Source: Candidatus Edwardsbacteria bacterium
GTDB taxonomy: Bacteria > Edwardsbacteria > AC1 > EtOH8
NCBI GenBank assembly: GCA_031082425.1
Contig: JAVHLB010000003.1
Coordinates: 186,001 to 250,000, forward strand
Length of the DNA: 64,000 nucleotides
Reading direction: 5' to 3'
The notes below the pieces were generated by a model. That model had not been told where the DNA came from and made no database searches. It saw only the letters and a program-made list of their open reading frames with translations. Shown here piece by piece: positions 1-8,368 of this stretch (position 1 is the stretch's first letter; each line of letters starts with the position of its first letter). Position numbers and translations under genes: made by a program.

Positions 1-4
1 TAAC

Positions 5-18
5 TGCAATTAATTGCA
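5..18. promoter_or_regulatory. ARG-box-like palindrome upstream of argR
   Basis: A perfect 14-bp palindrome, TGCAATTAATTGCA, ends 8 bp before the -35 box of the argR promoter. The ArgR operator core in E. coli is TGAAT-N4-ATTCA; here the outer TG.A / T.CA positions are kept and the spacing matches. The likely role is autoregulation of argR, or control of an arginine gene lying upstream of the window. The palindrome is seen directly; the binding role is inference. Confidence 0.5.
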
Positions 19-26
19 AAAAGATG

Positions 27-55
27 TTGACACGATATGGGTATTATAATATACT
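27..55 (+). promoter_or_regulatory. sigma70-type promoter of argR
   Basis: TTGACA at 27-32 and TATACT at 50-55 are separated by 17 bp, which puts the transcript start near 62, about 20 nt before the argR ATG at 82. An overlapping TATAAT at 45-50 has only 12 bp spacing and is less likely to be used. Confidence 0.7.
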
Positions 56-81
56 TCCCAAAATGATTGTAAAGCGAGTTT

Positions 82-531
82 ATGTCAGCAAAGATCAAAA
101 GACAGAACGTCATCAAGGAACTTTTGAGCGAGCGGGTGATCTCCGGCTACGGCCAGCTTTCCCGGGCCCTGGCTGGAATGGGCATCAAGGCCACCCAGGC
201 CACCCTCAGCCGCGACTTCGCCGAGATGGGCGTGATGCGCACCGTCACCCCCGACGGGCCGCGCTACCTGATGGACGAGGATGAGACGGGCAAGCATATT
301 GACCAGCTGCTGAGGTCCGAGATCCTGAGCGTCAGGAACAACGAATCAATGGTGGTGATCCACACCCTAGCCGGCCGGGCTCAGGGGGTGGCCCGGTATG
401 TAGAACAGCTCAACCGCAAGGAGATCCTGGCCACCATCGGCGGGTATTGCACGGTGCTGGTGATCCCGGCCTCCACTGCGTATGTATCCAAGGTGGTCGC
501 CATCATCAAGCAGGCCATAAACCGGTCCTAA
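82..531 (+). CDS. argR: Arginine repressor ArgR
   Basis: At 149 residues this is the usual ArgR length. ArgR is an arginine-sensing hexameric transcription factor that represses arginine biosynthesis and can activate catabolism. The N-terminal winged helix (about residues 1-70) carries the ArgR signature region with the ATLSRDFAEMGV stretch, and the C-terminal part (about 80-149) is the oligomerisation and arginine-binding domain, ending in a GTVAG-like IGGYCTVLVI segment. The start is the first ATG after the promoter, preceded only by a weak ribosome site. A palindromic ARG-box-like element lies just upstream, suggesting autoregulation. The identification is firm by family resemblance. Confidence 0.95.
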   Translation: MSAKIKRQNVIKELLSERVISGYGQLSRALAGMGIKATQATLSRDFAEMGVMRTVTPDGPRYLMDEDETGKHIDQLLRSEILSVRNNESMVVIHTLAGRAQGVARYVEQLNRKEILATIGGYCTVLVIPASTAYVSKVVAIIKQAINRS

Positions 532-578
532 ACAGGTCTCAATAGTTATTTATAATACCATTGATTAAGGCGCGATTG

Positions 579-1106
579 ATGAAAAGGTCTCTGTTACTGG
601 CGACATTAGCGGCTTCTCTGGCCCTGGTCATCTCCTGCACCGGCAAGAAAGCGGCCGAGAACAAGACGGCCGGAGCTGGGGAGGGCGGAGCCCAGACCGA
701 GTGGATCGGGTTCGACCAGGCCATGGCCCGGGCTGCCCAGGAGGACCGCATCGTGATCGTTGATTTTTCCACCGAATGGTGCAAATGGTGCAAAGTGATG
801 CTGGCCAAGACCTACACCGATCCCCAGGTGGTCAAGGCCATCGAAGAAAAATTCCTGGCGGTCCCCATCGACGGGGAAAGCCCCGAGAAGATAACCTATC
901 TGGGCAAGACCGTGACCCAGTCGGACTTCACCCTGAGCATGAAGGTGGAAGGGTTCCCGACCACTATGTTCCTGGACAAGGAGGGCAAGGTCCTGGAGCA
1001 GAGGGCCGGATATATAGATGCCACCAATTTTTTAAAGATGTTGAATTTCTTTTCTTCCGGAGCTTATAAGACCACCAAGCTCGACGATTATCTTACCGGG
1101 AAATGA
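579..1106 (+). CDS. Thioredoxin-fold lipoprotein
   Basis: A 175-residue exported protein. The N-terminus is a lipoprotein signal ending in the lipobox VISC (Cys20), followed by a short linker and a thioredoxin-like domain (about 40-150) with the redox motif CKWC (Cys68, Cys71) and a later cis-Pro segment GFPTTMF. It resembles the Thioredoxin_7/DUF255-like families that act as periplasmic thiol-disulfide or chaperone proteins. The ATG at 579 is chosen because AAGG at 567-570 is well placed; an in-frame TTG at 561 is less likely. It opens a run of exported CxxC proteins. Its partner is unknown. Confidence 0.8.
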   Translation: MKRSLLLATLAASLALVISCTGKKAAENKTAGAGEGGAQTEWIGFDQAMARAAQEDRIVIVDFSTEWCKWCKVMLAKTYTDPQVVKAIEEKFLAVPIDGESPEKITYLGKTVTQSDFTLSMKVEGFPTTMFLDKEGKVLEQRAGYIDATNFLKMLNFFSSGAYKTTKLDDYLTGK

Positions 1107-1163
1107 CAGATTATATTCTCTGAGCAATAAAGGCGTTCAAGCAAACAATCACAAAGGGGGACC

Positions 1164-3419
1164 ATGAAAAGAATTTTAATGTTAGTAATGCTGGCGCTGG
1201 CGGCCCCGCTGGCGGCCTCGGCCAGTGATCTGGAAACCCGTCCACCGGTTTACAATTATTCATTGGACCCCGGAGGGGCCAAATTCGACACCACGCTGGA
1301 TTACTTCATCGACGATTACAAACTTTACCTCAACCTGCCGATGTACAACGATTCGCTCTACGGGAGATCCTCCGTTTCCATGTGCACCAATGTCGGCGGG
1401 GCGGTGACCGTCACTTTTAACTATGGCGACCTGGTGATCGACTCGGTGATGGACATGGACGGGTTCCCCTGCGATTACGACACCGGTGCCGGAGTGATGA
1501 ATATCAATGTCAGTTTCAAAACCCCCAGCTGTTTTGTGGTGAATATCTACTACCGGGGCGGCGGTTTTGCCAAGGGATATCATCATTTCCTGCAGGGCGG
1601 GAGCCAGCTTCATACCATGGCTTACACCATGAGCGAGCCGCAGGATGCCCGGTATTGGATGCCCTGCATGGACGAGCCCTGGTTCAAGACCACCCAGGGC
1701 TGCAGTTTTTATATCACGGTTCCCGACAGTTATAAGGTGGCATCGAACGGGATCCTTGTGGACACCGTTCGCTCCGGAGATTCCCTTACCTGGCACTGGC
1801 AGGAGGACAGGCCCATAGCCACCTACCTGATGTCCTTTGCCGTCTCCAATTACGCTTTCTGGTCCGATACCGCCTATACCTCGATCGGGGACACCATCCC
1901 CCTGAACTATTTCGTATGGCCGGAGGATTCCCTCCAGGCGGCCCTGGTCTTCGATTCGGTCTCGGTGATGCTGGAATGCCTGACGCAAAAGTTCGGGCAC
2001 TATCCCTTCCAGAAATACGGGATGGCGGCGGCATACCCGTTCGGCTTCGGGGGAATGGAGCACCAGGACATGACCACCATCAACCGCAGTTGGGTGACCG
2101 GGAATTCCCAGAGGGGGATCCTTCACGAACTGGCCCACATGTGGTGGGGCGATCAGGTCACCTGCGGATACTGGTCGGATATCTGGCTCAACGAGGGATT
2201 CGCCAGCTATAGCGAGGCCATTTATGACGAATACAAAAATGCCAACCAGCCCGGCATCTATATGATGCAGACCTTCACCAAGGCCCTGAACGCCACCGGC
2301 TATGCTATCTACAATCCGCCGCCCGAGTCGCTTTTCGCCTCATCGATGGTCTATGCCAAGGGGGCCTGGGTGCTGCAGGGCCTGCGCTGGGTGATGGGCG
2401 ATGCTCCGTTCTTTGAAACCCTGGCCGCCTACCGCGACAGCTTCAGCTATGGCAACGCCGTCACCAGCGATTTCCAGAGGATCGCCGAACAACACTACGG
2501 AGACTCGCTGAACTGGTTCTTTGACCAGTGGGTGTACCGGGCGGGGCATCCCATCTATTCCACCATCATCTATTACAAGACCCATGATGACAGCAACTCG
2601 GCCTGGGTCAATCTGAAGCACACCTCCAACACCGGCGAGCTTTACATGATGCCGCTGGCCCTGGCCTGCAGTACCGGCGTCGGCCCGGACAGCACCATTG
2701 TGGTCTGGGACAGCCTGGCGGTTCAGGATATTCTGGTCAACGATGACCAGCCGATCCTTAAAATCAAATTAGATCCTGACAGCTGGGTCTTAAAAGAATG
2801 GGAGGACTATCTGCCGGAGATGTCGTCCCTGACCACCAACGGCTCAAAATACGGCGGTAGCCTGATCGATGTCTATTGGCATGATTTCTGGGTGGACACG
2901 GCCTGTGCCGGATATAACCTTTATCGGGCCGAAAATATGGCCGGTCCGTTTTCCCGGGTCAACCAGGACATTATTTCCGATACCAGTTACTCCGACACCA
3001 CCACCTATGACGATACCGAATATTACTACGCAGTGACTGCGGTCAGTTCGATCGACACCTGCTACGAAACGCATCTTTCCGGTGTGCTTTCGTGCGTGGC
3101 CGGGGTTGCAGGGGGCAGGCCGGATGGCGGACCTGTCGTAACGGACTTCAGACTTTATCAGAACGCTCCCAACCCCTTCACCGGGCAGACAGCCATCAAT
3201 TATCAGATCCCCAAGCCGGGAACGGTCAGCCTGAAGATCTATAATATCGCCGGGCAGCATGTAAAGACCCTGGCCGATGGCACCCAGCCTGCCGGGCGGT
3301 ATACCGCCAGATGGGACGGCCGGGACAACAAGGGGCAAAAGGTCGCCAGCGGGTTGTATATCTATTGTCTGAACACCGGGGACCGCAGCTTTGTAAAGAA
3401 AATGCAGTATATCCGATAA
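1164..3419 (+). CDS. Secreted M1-family aminopeptidase with type IX sorting domain
   Basis: 751 residues. A Sec signal peptide (1-20) is followed by a gluzincin M1 metallopeptidase domain. Visible motifs are GGMEHQ (297-301 region; M1 enzymes use GxMEN), the zinc site HELAH (321-325) and the third ligand Glu344 in the NEGFASY segment. Residues 662-751 form a FlgD-like/Por-type C-terminal domain (APNPF start, IYNIAGQ, SGLYIY, ending MQYIR), typical of type IX secretion cargo. The predicted role is zinc-dependent removal of N-terminal residues from peptides outside the cell. The GGMEHQ variant, with His in place of the usual Asn, may alter substrate preference. A strong AAAGGGGG ribosome site precedes the ATG. 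Confidence 0.88.
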   Translation: MKRILMLVMLALAAPLAASASDLETRPPVYNYSLDPGGAKFDTTLDYFIDDYKLYLNLPMYNDSLYGRSSVSMCTNVGGAVTVTFNYGDLVIDSVMDMDGFPCDYDTGAGVMNINVSFKTPSCFVVNIYYRGGGFAKGYHHFLQGGSQLHTMAYTMSEPQDARYWMPCMDEPWFKTTQGCSFYITVPDSYKVASNGILVDTVRSGDSLTWHWQEDRPIATYLMSFAVSNYAFWSDTAYTSIGDTIPLNYFVWPEDSLQAALVFDSVSVMLECLTQKFGHYPFQKYGMAAAYPFGFGGMEHQDMTTINRSWVTGNSQRGILHELAHMWWGDQVTCGYWSDIWLNEGFASYSEAIYDEYKNANQPGIYMMQTFTKALNATGYAIYNPPPESLFASSMVYAKGAWVLQGLRWVMGDAPFFETLAAYRDSFSYGNAVTSDFQRIAEQHYGDSLNWFFDQWVYRAGHPIYSTIIYYKTHDDSNSAWVNLKHTSNTGELYMMPLALACSTGVGPDSTIVVWDSLAVQDILVNDDQPILKIKLDPDSWVLKEWEDYLPEMSSLTTNGSKYGGSLIDVYWHDFWVDTACAGYNLYRAENMAGPFSRVNQDIISDTSYSDTTTYDDTEYYYAVTAVSSIDTCYETHLSGVLSCVAGVAGGRPDGGPVVTDFRLYQNAPNPFTGQTAINYQIPKPGTVSLKIYNIAGQHVKTLADGTQPAGRYTARWDGRDNKGQKVASGLYIYCLNTGDRSFVKKMQYIR

Positions 3420-3477
3420 ATAACCACAGCCGGCAGCTATAGGGTTTATGATAAAAAACCACAAAGGAGAAGGAACC

Positions 3478-5691
3478 ATGAAAAAAACCTTGATCGCAAT
3501 GGTCCTCGTAACGCTGGCTGTTTTGCCGGCACTGGCCGGGGTCTGGGTGGAGGATTTCGAGCCGGCCACCTTTCCGCCTGACGGCTGGTCGAAAAGCTAT
3601 AACTTTCCCATCTGGTCACGCTCCACCAAATGTAGCGGCTACGGCACCGGGGTGGCGTCCGCCAAGGCTGATTTTTACAATACGTATTACATATGGACGG
3701 TGGCGGGCAGATGGGAGGACCTGATAACTTTGGATGTGCCGCCGACCGGGGCCAGCGATTCGCTTAAATTCGATCATGCCTATGCTTGCTATTCTTCAGC
3801 CAGCGGGGGAGAGAAGGACACCCTGAGGATCTCCACCTCCACCGATGGAGGTTCGAATTGGACTGAGTTGATAACCCTGATCGGGGGACGGCTGGGGCCC
3901 CTGAATACCGGGGGATATACCGCGACTGATTTTGTTCCCACCGCCGCCCAGTGGGCCACCAAGATGTACACCATTCCGACCGGGACCAACAAGATAAAGT
4001 TCATGGCGAAATCGGCCGCCGGGAATAATCTGTACATAGACAACGTCAAGATCTCCTCGCCCTCCCCGGCCCATGACGTCTGCGCCATGAGCGTGCGGGC
4101 TCCGGCCGGACCGATCACTCCCAAAGCGTCGGTGTCACCCCAGGTGCTGGTGAAGAACATGGGCCAGAACACCGAGAGTTTCAACACCACCTGCAACATC
4201 GCTCCGATCGGAGGCAGCCAGGTCTACAGCCAGACCCTGCCGGTCACCAACCTGGCGGCCGGGGCCACCCAGACCCTGACCTTTCCCAGCTGGTCCCCCG
4301 ACTCGGGGGAGATGTACACAGTTTCCGGCATCACCAGCCTGGCCGGGGACCTTTATGCCGCCAATGATACCAACCAAAGCACCCCCTCGGCCTATTATTC
4401 CCCCAACCGGGTGATGGTGGACCAGTTCACCTGCACCAGCTGTGCCCCTTGCGTAGCGGGGAACGACACCATGAACGACGTATACCGGGACCTCAAGGAC
4501 TCCCTGACCCTGATCCGCACCCATGTCTGGTGGCCCACCAACAACGATCCCTATTACCTGGGACGGGGACCGGATACCATGGAGAACCGGGCCCGCCGGA
4601 CCTATAACACCGTTTCCTATGTGCCCTGGATCACGGTGGGGGGGATAGTTCATCCCAATTACACCGAAGCCAGAGCTTATATATTAAGCCAAAAAAAGAT
4701 CGCCCAGCCCCTGACAATAAGCCTGGAAGGCTGGTATGACGCCAGCGGGGATTCCGGGGTCATAACTGCAGTAATAAAAGCCACCGGAAGATTCCTCGCG
4801 GCTTCCAAAGCCTCGCTTACCCTGCGCTATGCCATTACCGAGGACAGCAGTCTCTATACCGGTACCAACGGCGACCCGATCCATCATCAGGTGCTGCGCG
4901 ATATGATCCCGGATAACAACGGGGTCCCGATCGCCATCGACAAGGACCAGACCGTGGTCAATTCGCAAAAGTACACAATATACACCGGCGGGGTGGTTCC
5001 CTACACCTGGACCGAGAAGAACTGCCAGTTTGTGGTCTATGTACAGAACGATGTCACCAAGGAGGTGCTGCAGAGCGCCACCTGTGGATTGAATGCCATA
5101 CCACCCTCGGCCGTTGAATTATGCGCCTTTACCGGAATGGCGGTGAACGGAGGGATAGCCCTGCAGTGGAGGACATCCAGCGAGTTCGAAAATGCCGAAT
5201 GGCTCATCGAGAGATCGACCTCTCCGGGCGAGGGGTTCATTCGAATAGCCGAAGTTGCGGCCGAGAACAATCCCAACGGGCATATTTACAGCTACACCGA
5301 CCGGACCACCCAGCCCTACACCGACTATTATTATCGCCTGGGTGACAAGGACATCCACGGCAAAATCACCTGGAACAGCACGGTGCTGATCACCAGCCAG
5401 GGGGTGGCCATCACCAAGTTCTGGCTGGCCGCCGGGCGGCCCAATCCCTGCCGGGACCAGGCAACTTTTGAGTACGCCCTGCCCCAGCCGGGCGAGGTGT
5501 CGATCAGGATCTTCGACATCTGCGGCCGTTTGGTCAGCACATTGCCGATGGGCCCACAGAATGCCGGGCTTCAGCAGGCGGTATGGGACCTGCGCGATAA
5601 CACCGGAAAACCGGCGGCCAACGGGGTCTACTTCTTCCGGATGACGGCCGGGGAACACACCGCTACCAGGAAGATCACGGTGCTCAGGTAG
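3478..5691 (+). CDS. Secreted multidomain Omp28-like protein with type IX sorting domain
   Basis: 737 residues from the ATG at 3478, which follows AAAGGAGAAGG; an in-frame ATG at 3448 lacks a ribosome site. Signal peptide 1-20; a jelly-roll, choice-of-anchor J-like region (about 21-195); a CARDB-like beta domain (about 198-305); an Omp28/thioredoxin-like domain with a CTSCAPC cluster (Cys319, 322, 325; about 310-550); a fibronectin-like segment; and a FlgD-type C-terminal domain (about the last 85 residues). It is probably exported through the type IX system to the surface. The domain calls rest on remembered family features; the biochemical role is unknown, though the cysteine cluster suggests thiol chemistry or metal binding. 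Confidence 0.75.
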   Translation: MKKTLIAMVLVTLAVLPALAGVWVEDFEPATFPPDGWSKSYNFPIWSRSTKCSGYGTGVASAKADFYNTYYIWTVAGRWEDLITLDVPPTGASDSLKFDHAYACYSSASGGEKDTLRISTSTDGGSNWTELITLIGGRLGPLNTGGYTATDFVPTAAQWATKMYTIPTGTNKIKFMAKSAAGNNLYIDNVKISSPSPAHDVCAMSVRAPAGPITPKASVSPQVLVKNMGQNTESFNTTCNIAPIGGSQVYSQTLPVTNLAAGATQTLTFPSWSPDSGEMYTVSGITSLAGDLYAANDTNQSTPSAYYSPNRVMVDQFTCTSCAPCVAGNDTMNDVYRDLKDSLTLIRTHVWWPTNNDPYYLGRGPDTMENRARRTYNTVSYVPWITVGGIVHPNYTEARAYILSQKKIAQPLTISLEGWYDASGDSGVITAVIKATGRFLAASKASLTLRYAITEDSSLYTGTNGDPIHHQVLRDMIPDNNGVPIAIDKDQTVVNSQKYTIYTGGVVPYTWTEKNCQFVVYVQNDVTKEVLQSATCGLNAIPPSAVELCAFTGMAVNGGIALQWRTSSEFENAEWLIERSTSPGEGFIRIAEVAAENNPNGHIYSYTDRTTQPYTDYYYRLGDKDIHGKITWNSTVLITSQGVAITKFWLAAGRPNPCRDQATFEYALPQPGEVSIRIFDICGRLVSTLPMGPQNAGLQQAVWDLRDNTGKPAANGVYFFRMTAGEHTATRKITVLR

Positions 5692-5705
5692 GATCGGAGG
5701 ATACG

Positions 5706-6287
5706 ATGAGAAAATTCGCATCAATCATGCTCGCGGTGGCAGGACTACTGGTGACAATCACAGCCATCTCCACCGCCGGGGAGCTCAATTTCAAGCTCAA
5801 ACCGCTGGAGGGGAAGAAGAAGGTCGAGTTGGCCCGGGTGCTGGAAAGCGGCCCGGCCCTGATTGCCTTCTGGGCCACCTGGTGCCATCCCTGCCAGGAG
5901 GAGCTGATCCACATCCAAAAGCTTTACCAGATGTACGCCGACAGCGGGATGTCATTTTACGCCGTCTCCATCGACGACGCCAAGACCGCCGGCAGGGTCA
6001 AGGCGGTGGCCAAGGGGAAACGGTTCACCCTGCCGATCCTGCTGGACCCCGAGCAGGAGGCGATGAGGAACTTCGGCCTGGCCAACGTTCCCGGGGTCTA
6101 TATCCTGGGCCGGGACGGGAAGCTGCTTTATCAGCATACCGGCTATAAGCCCGGAGACGAGGCAGCCCTGGAGGAGAACGTCAGAACGATCATTAAACTC
6201 GCTCCGAGATCAATCGCTCCCGCTGTTTGTGATTCGGTGGCCTGCGGAGCAGATTCTTCCTGTTGTCCGGTCAAGGAGGATAAATGA
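5706..6287 (+). CDS. TlpA/ResA-like thiol-disulfide oxidoreductase with Cys-rich tail
   Basis: 193 residues. N-terminal signal or anchor (1-24), then an AhpC/TSA-TlpA-like thioredoxin fold with active site WATWCHPC (Cys60, Cys63), the VSIDD strand and a cis-Pro segment NVPGVY. Such proteins reduce or shuffle disulfides in periplasmic clients. The tail is unusual: four extra cysteines in the pattern C-x4-C-x5-CC in the last 20 residues, which could bind a metal or form a second redox pair. The ATG of the next gene overlaps this stop (ATGA, 6284-6287), so the two are translationally coupled. Confidence 0.85.
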   Translation: MRKFASIMLAVAGLLVTITAISTAGELNFKLKPLEGKKKVELARVLESGPALIAFWATWCHPCQEELIHIQKLYQMYADSGMSFYAVSIDDAKTAGRVKAVAKGKRFTLPILLDPEQEAMRNFGLANVPGVYILGRDGKLLYQHTGYKPGDEAALEENVRTIIKLAPRSIAPAVCDSVACGADSSCCPVKEDK

Positions 6288-8368
6288 ATTTTAAAAAGAC
6301 CCTGGCGACGGTAGTGCTGTCCATCACCTTGGCGTTGTCCCTTATCAGTTGCGGCAAAAAACTTCCCACGGCTGTGACTGCCAGTCAGGGATATCCCCGC
6401 ACGGTGCTGGTGGAGCTGTTCACCTCGGAAAATTGCTCCAACTGCCCCAACGCTGACGCCGCCGCTGAAAGCCTGTCTACGGAGATGGGTGATTCGTTAT
6501 GTCTGGTAGAGATGCACCCAAAAGAATTACCGCCATTTAGCGATAGTATAGGAATTGATGCGACCGATCAACTGATTACCCAATATTGGAGCGGCGAGGC
6601 CGAGGCAGGCTCATTGCCACTTTTCGTCTGCGACGGGCTTGACAAACGGTTCAGGGCGCTTACTATCGATGAAGCCTACCAAAAATATCGGGAGATGGTT
6701 GATGTTCGAAAATTACAGAAAAGTCAGTTCAAAATAGCTCTTACCGCTCAGTTGGACCAGGATGCCATAATCTACTCCGCCCAGATAACCGCCGACGGCT
6801 CCCTGTCGCCGACCGGCGACCTGGGCCTGGTCCTGCTGGTGGTGGAGGATTCGGTGAATGCCTACGGCAAGGTGTTCCGTTATGTGGCTCGTTCGCTGAC
6901 CCCCAATACCCAAGGAGACCAGTTGGATATTCTGCCGGCAACGACTGTTTCCCGATCGGGCAGCATCCCCAAAAATTCAGGATGGCTGCCCTGGCGGCTG
7001 TCGCTTATAGCTTACGTACGCAACAATGACACCCGGGAGATCGTTCAGGCGGCCAGGGTCCGCATCTATGCCGCCACTACCGCTCCGGCAGTGCCGGTTT
7101 TGAATCTGCCGGCCGACAATGCGCTAAATCTGGCCCTGAGCCCGACTCTGAGTTGGCTGGCCAGCAGCGGAGCGGCCAGCTATACCCTGCAATACGACAC
7201 CGACAGCCTCTTCGGCGGGGCGGTTTCCCAGAGCGGGCTGACCGGGACCAGCCTGCAGATCAAAGGCCTCAGCAATGCCACCACCTATTACTGGCGGGTC
7301 AATGCCAGCAATAATGCCGGGGCATCAGGGTGGTCGGCAATTCGTTGTTTTACCACCACCGCCACTCTGCTGCCGGGCAATCCCATCTTGGCCGCGCCGG
7401 CGAACGGCGACACCGGGGTCAGCAAAAGCCCGGCCCTAAGCTGGAATGCTGTCAACGGAGCCACCAGCTACGGCCTGCAGGTGGCCACCAGCAATTCATT
7501 CTATCCCGCCAGCATGACCTATTCCCGATCAGGATTGACCGGCACCACTCAATCGATCTTGGGGCTTGATCCCGGGATTGCGTATTACTGGAGGGTCAAC
7601 GCCTCTAATATCGCCGGGGCTTCAGCCTGGTCGGAGACCTGGTCATTTACCACCACTACCAATCCGGCCCCCGAACCTCCGGCCTTGATCTGGCCGGTCA
7701 ATGGCGAACTGAATTCAGGCACCAGTCCGGAGTTGGTCTGGAATGCAAGTTACGAAGCTTCCAGTTATACTTTGCATATCTCGCCTTACAGCGATTTCAG
7801 GGGTTTAGTTTACAATCAAGGCGGATTGCCTGATACCAGCCGAACCGGCACCGGACTTGACTCCCTGACTACGTATTACTGGCGCGTCAACGCTACAAAT
7901 GCAAACGGAACATCAAATTGGTCAGCGTCCCGGGCCTTCACCGAATCGCGGGGTTACAGTTTCTCTCGTGTCATCGTGCCCGATACGATAAGCTGGTTGC
8001 CTGACACTCTCATTACCTTCAACCTTCAGGACACTCTTACGCATCCAGAGATTCCCGGATTCAATATGTATTATACGAACCTGAAGTCTACCCGTCTTAC
8101 CTTATATAATCACGCACCCAAAGAACTTTGTTCCGACACGGTGCTGATGCCGGGAGGACAATTGTGTGTTTCCGGGATTTGCGGACCATCCGGTTTCCCC
8201 CTTTCTTCTCAGATTAACGGGAACAGCACCCAGTATTGGACAGTGCATATATTTTTTACCGTTCAATATCCTCCAGCCGGAATGTATAGTTTTAAATTAC
8301 TAGCATGGACCACAGATAACCCCAGCCTAGTCATGAGTCGCAATCTCTATCTTGAGGTGACTCCATGA
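6284..8368 (+). CDS. Lipoprotein with Omp28/thioredoxin-like domain and three Fn3 repeats
   Basis: 694 residues. Lipoprotein signal with lipobox LISC (Cys23); an Omp28-like thioredoxin-fold domain (about 38-265) with CSNC (Cys51, Cys54); then three tandem fibronectin type III-like repeats of about 95 residues each (about 268-362, 363-457, 458-553), recognisable by the repeated TYYWRVNASN segment and by a WSAxxxFTT ending. A final 140-residue beta-rich region (554-694) is not recognised. It overlaps both neighbours by 4 nt, so it sits in one operon with the TlpA-like gene and the beta-barrel gene. It probably works at the outer membrane as an adhesive or scaffold redox protein (inference). Confidence 0.75.
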   Translation: MNFKKTLATVVLSITLALSLISCGKKLPTAVTASQGYPRTVLVELFTSENCSNCPNADAAAESLSTEMGDSLCLVEMHPKELPPFSDSIGIDATDQLITQYWSGEAEAGSLPLFVCDGLDKRFRALTIDEAYQKYREMVDVRKLQKSQFKIALTAQLDQDAIIYSAQITADGSLSPTGDLGLVLLVVEDSVNAYGKVFRYVARSLTPNTQGDQLDILPATTVSRSGSIPKNSGWLPWRLSLIAYVRNNDTREIVQAARVRIYAATTAPAVPVLNLPADNALNLALSPTLSWLASSGAASYTLQYDTDSLFGGAVSQSGLTGTSLQIKGLSNATTYYWRVNASNNAGASGWSAIRCFTTTATLLPGNPILAAPANGDTGVSKSPALSWNAVNGATSYGLQVATSNSFYPASMTYSRSGLTGTTQSILGLDPGIAYYWRVNASNIAGASAWSETWSFTTTTNPAPEPPALIWPVNGELNSGTSPELVWNASYEASSYTLHISPYSDFRGLVYNQGGLPDTSRTGTGLDSLTTYYWRVNATNANGTSNWSASRAFTESRGYSFSRVIVPDTISWLPDTLITFNLQDTLTHPEIPGFNMYYTNLKSTRLTLYNHAPKELCSDTVLMPGGQLCVSGICGPSGFPLSSQINGNSTQYWTVHIFFTVQYPPAGMYSFKLLAWTTDNPSLVMSRNLYLEVTP

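Noticed and set aside
1260..2138. Long open frame on the minus strand inside the M1 peptidase gene
   Set aside because: It is a shadow of a well-recognised gene; the product shows no domain, signal or sensible composition.
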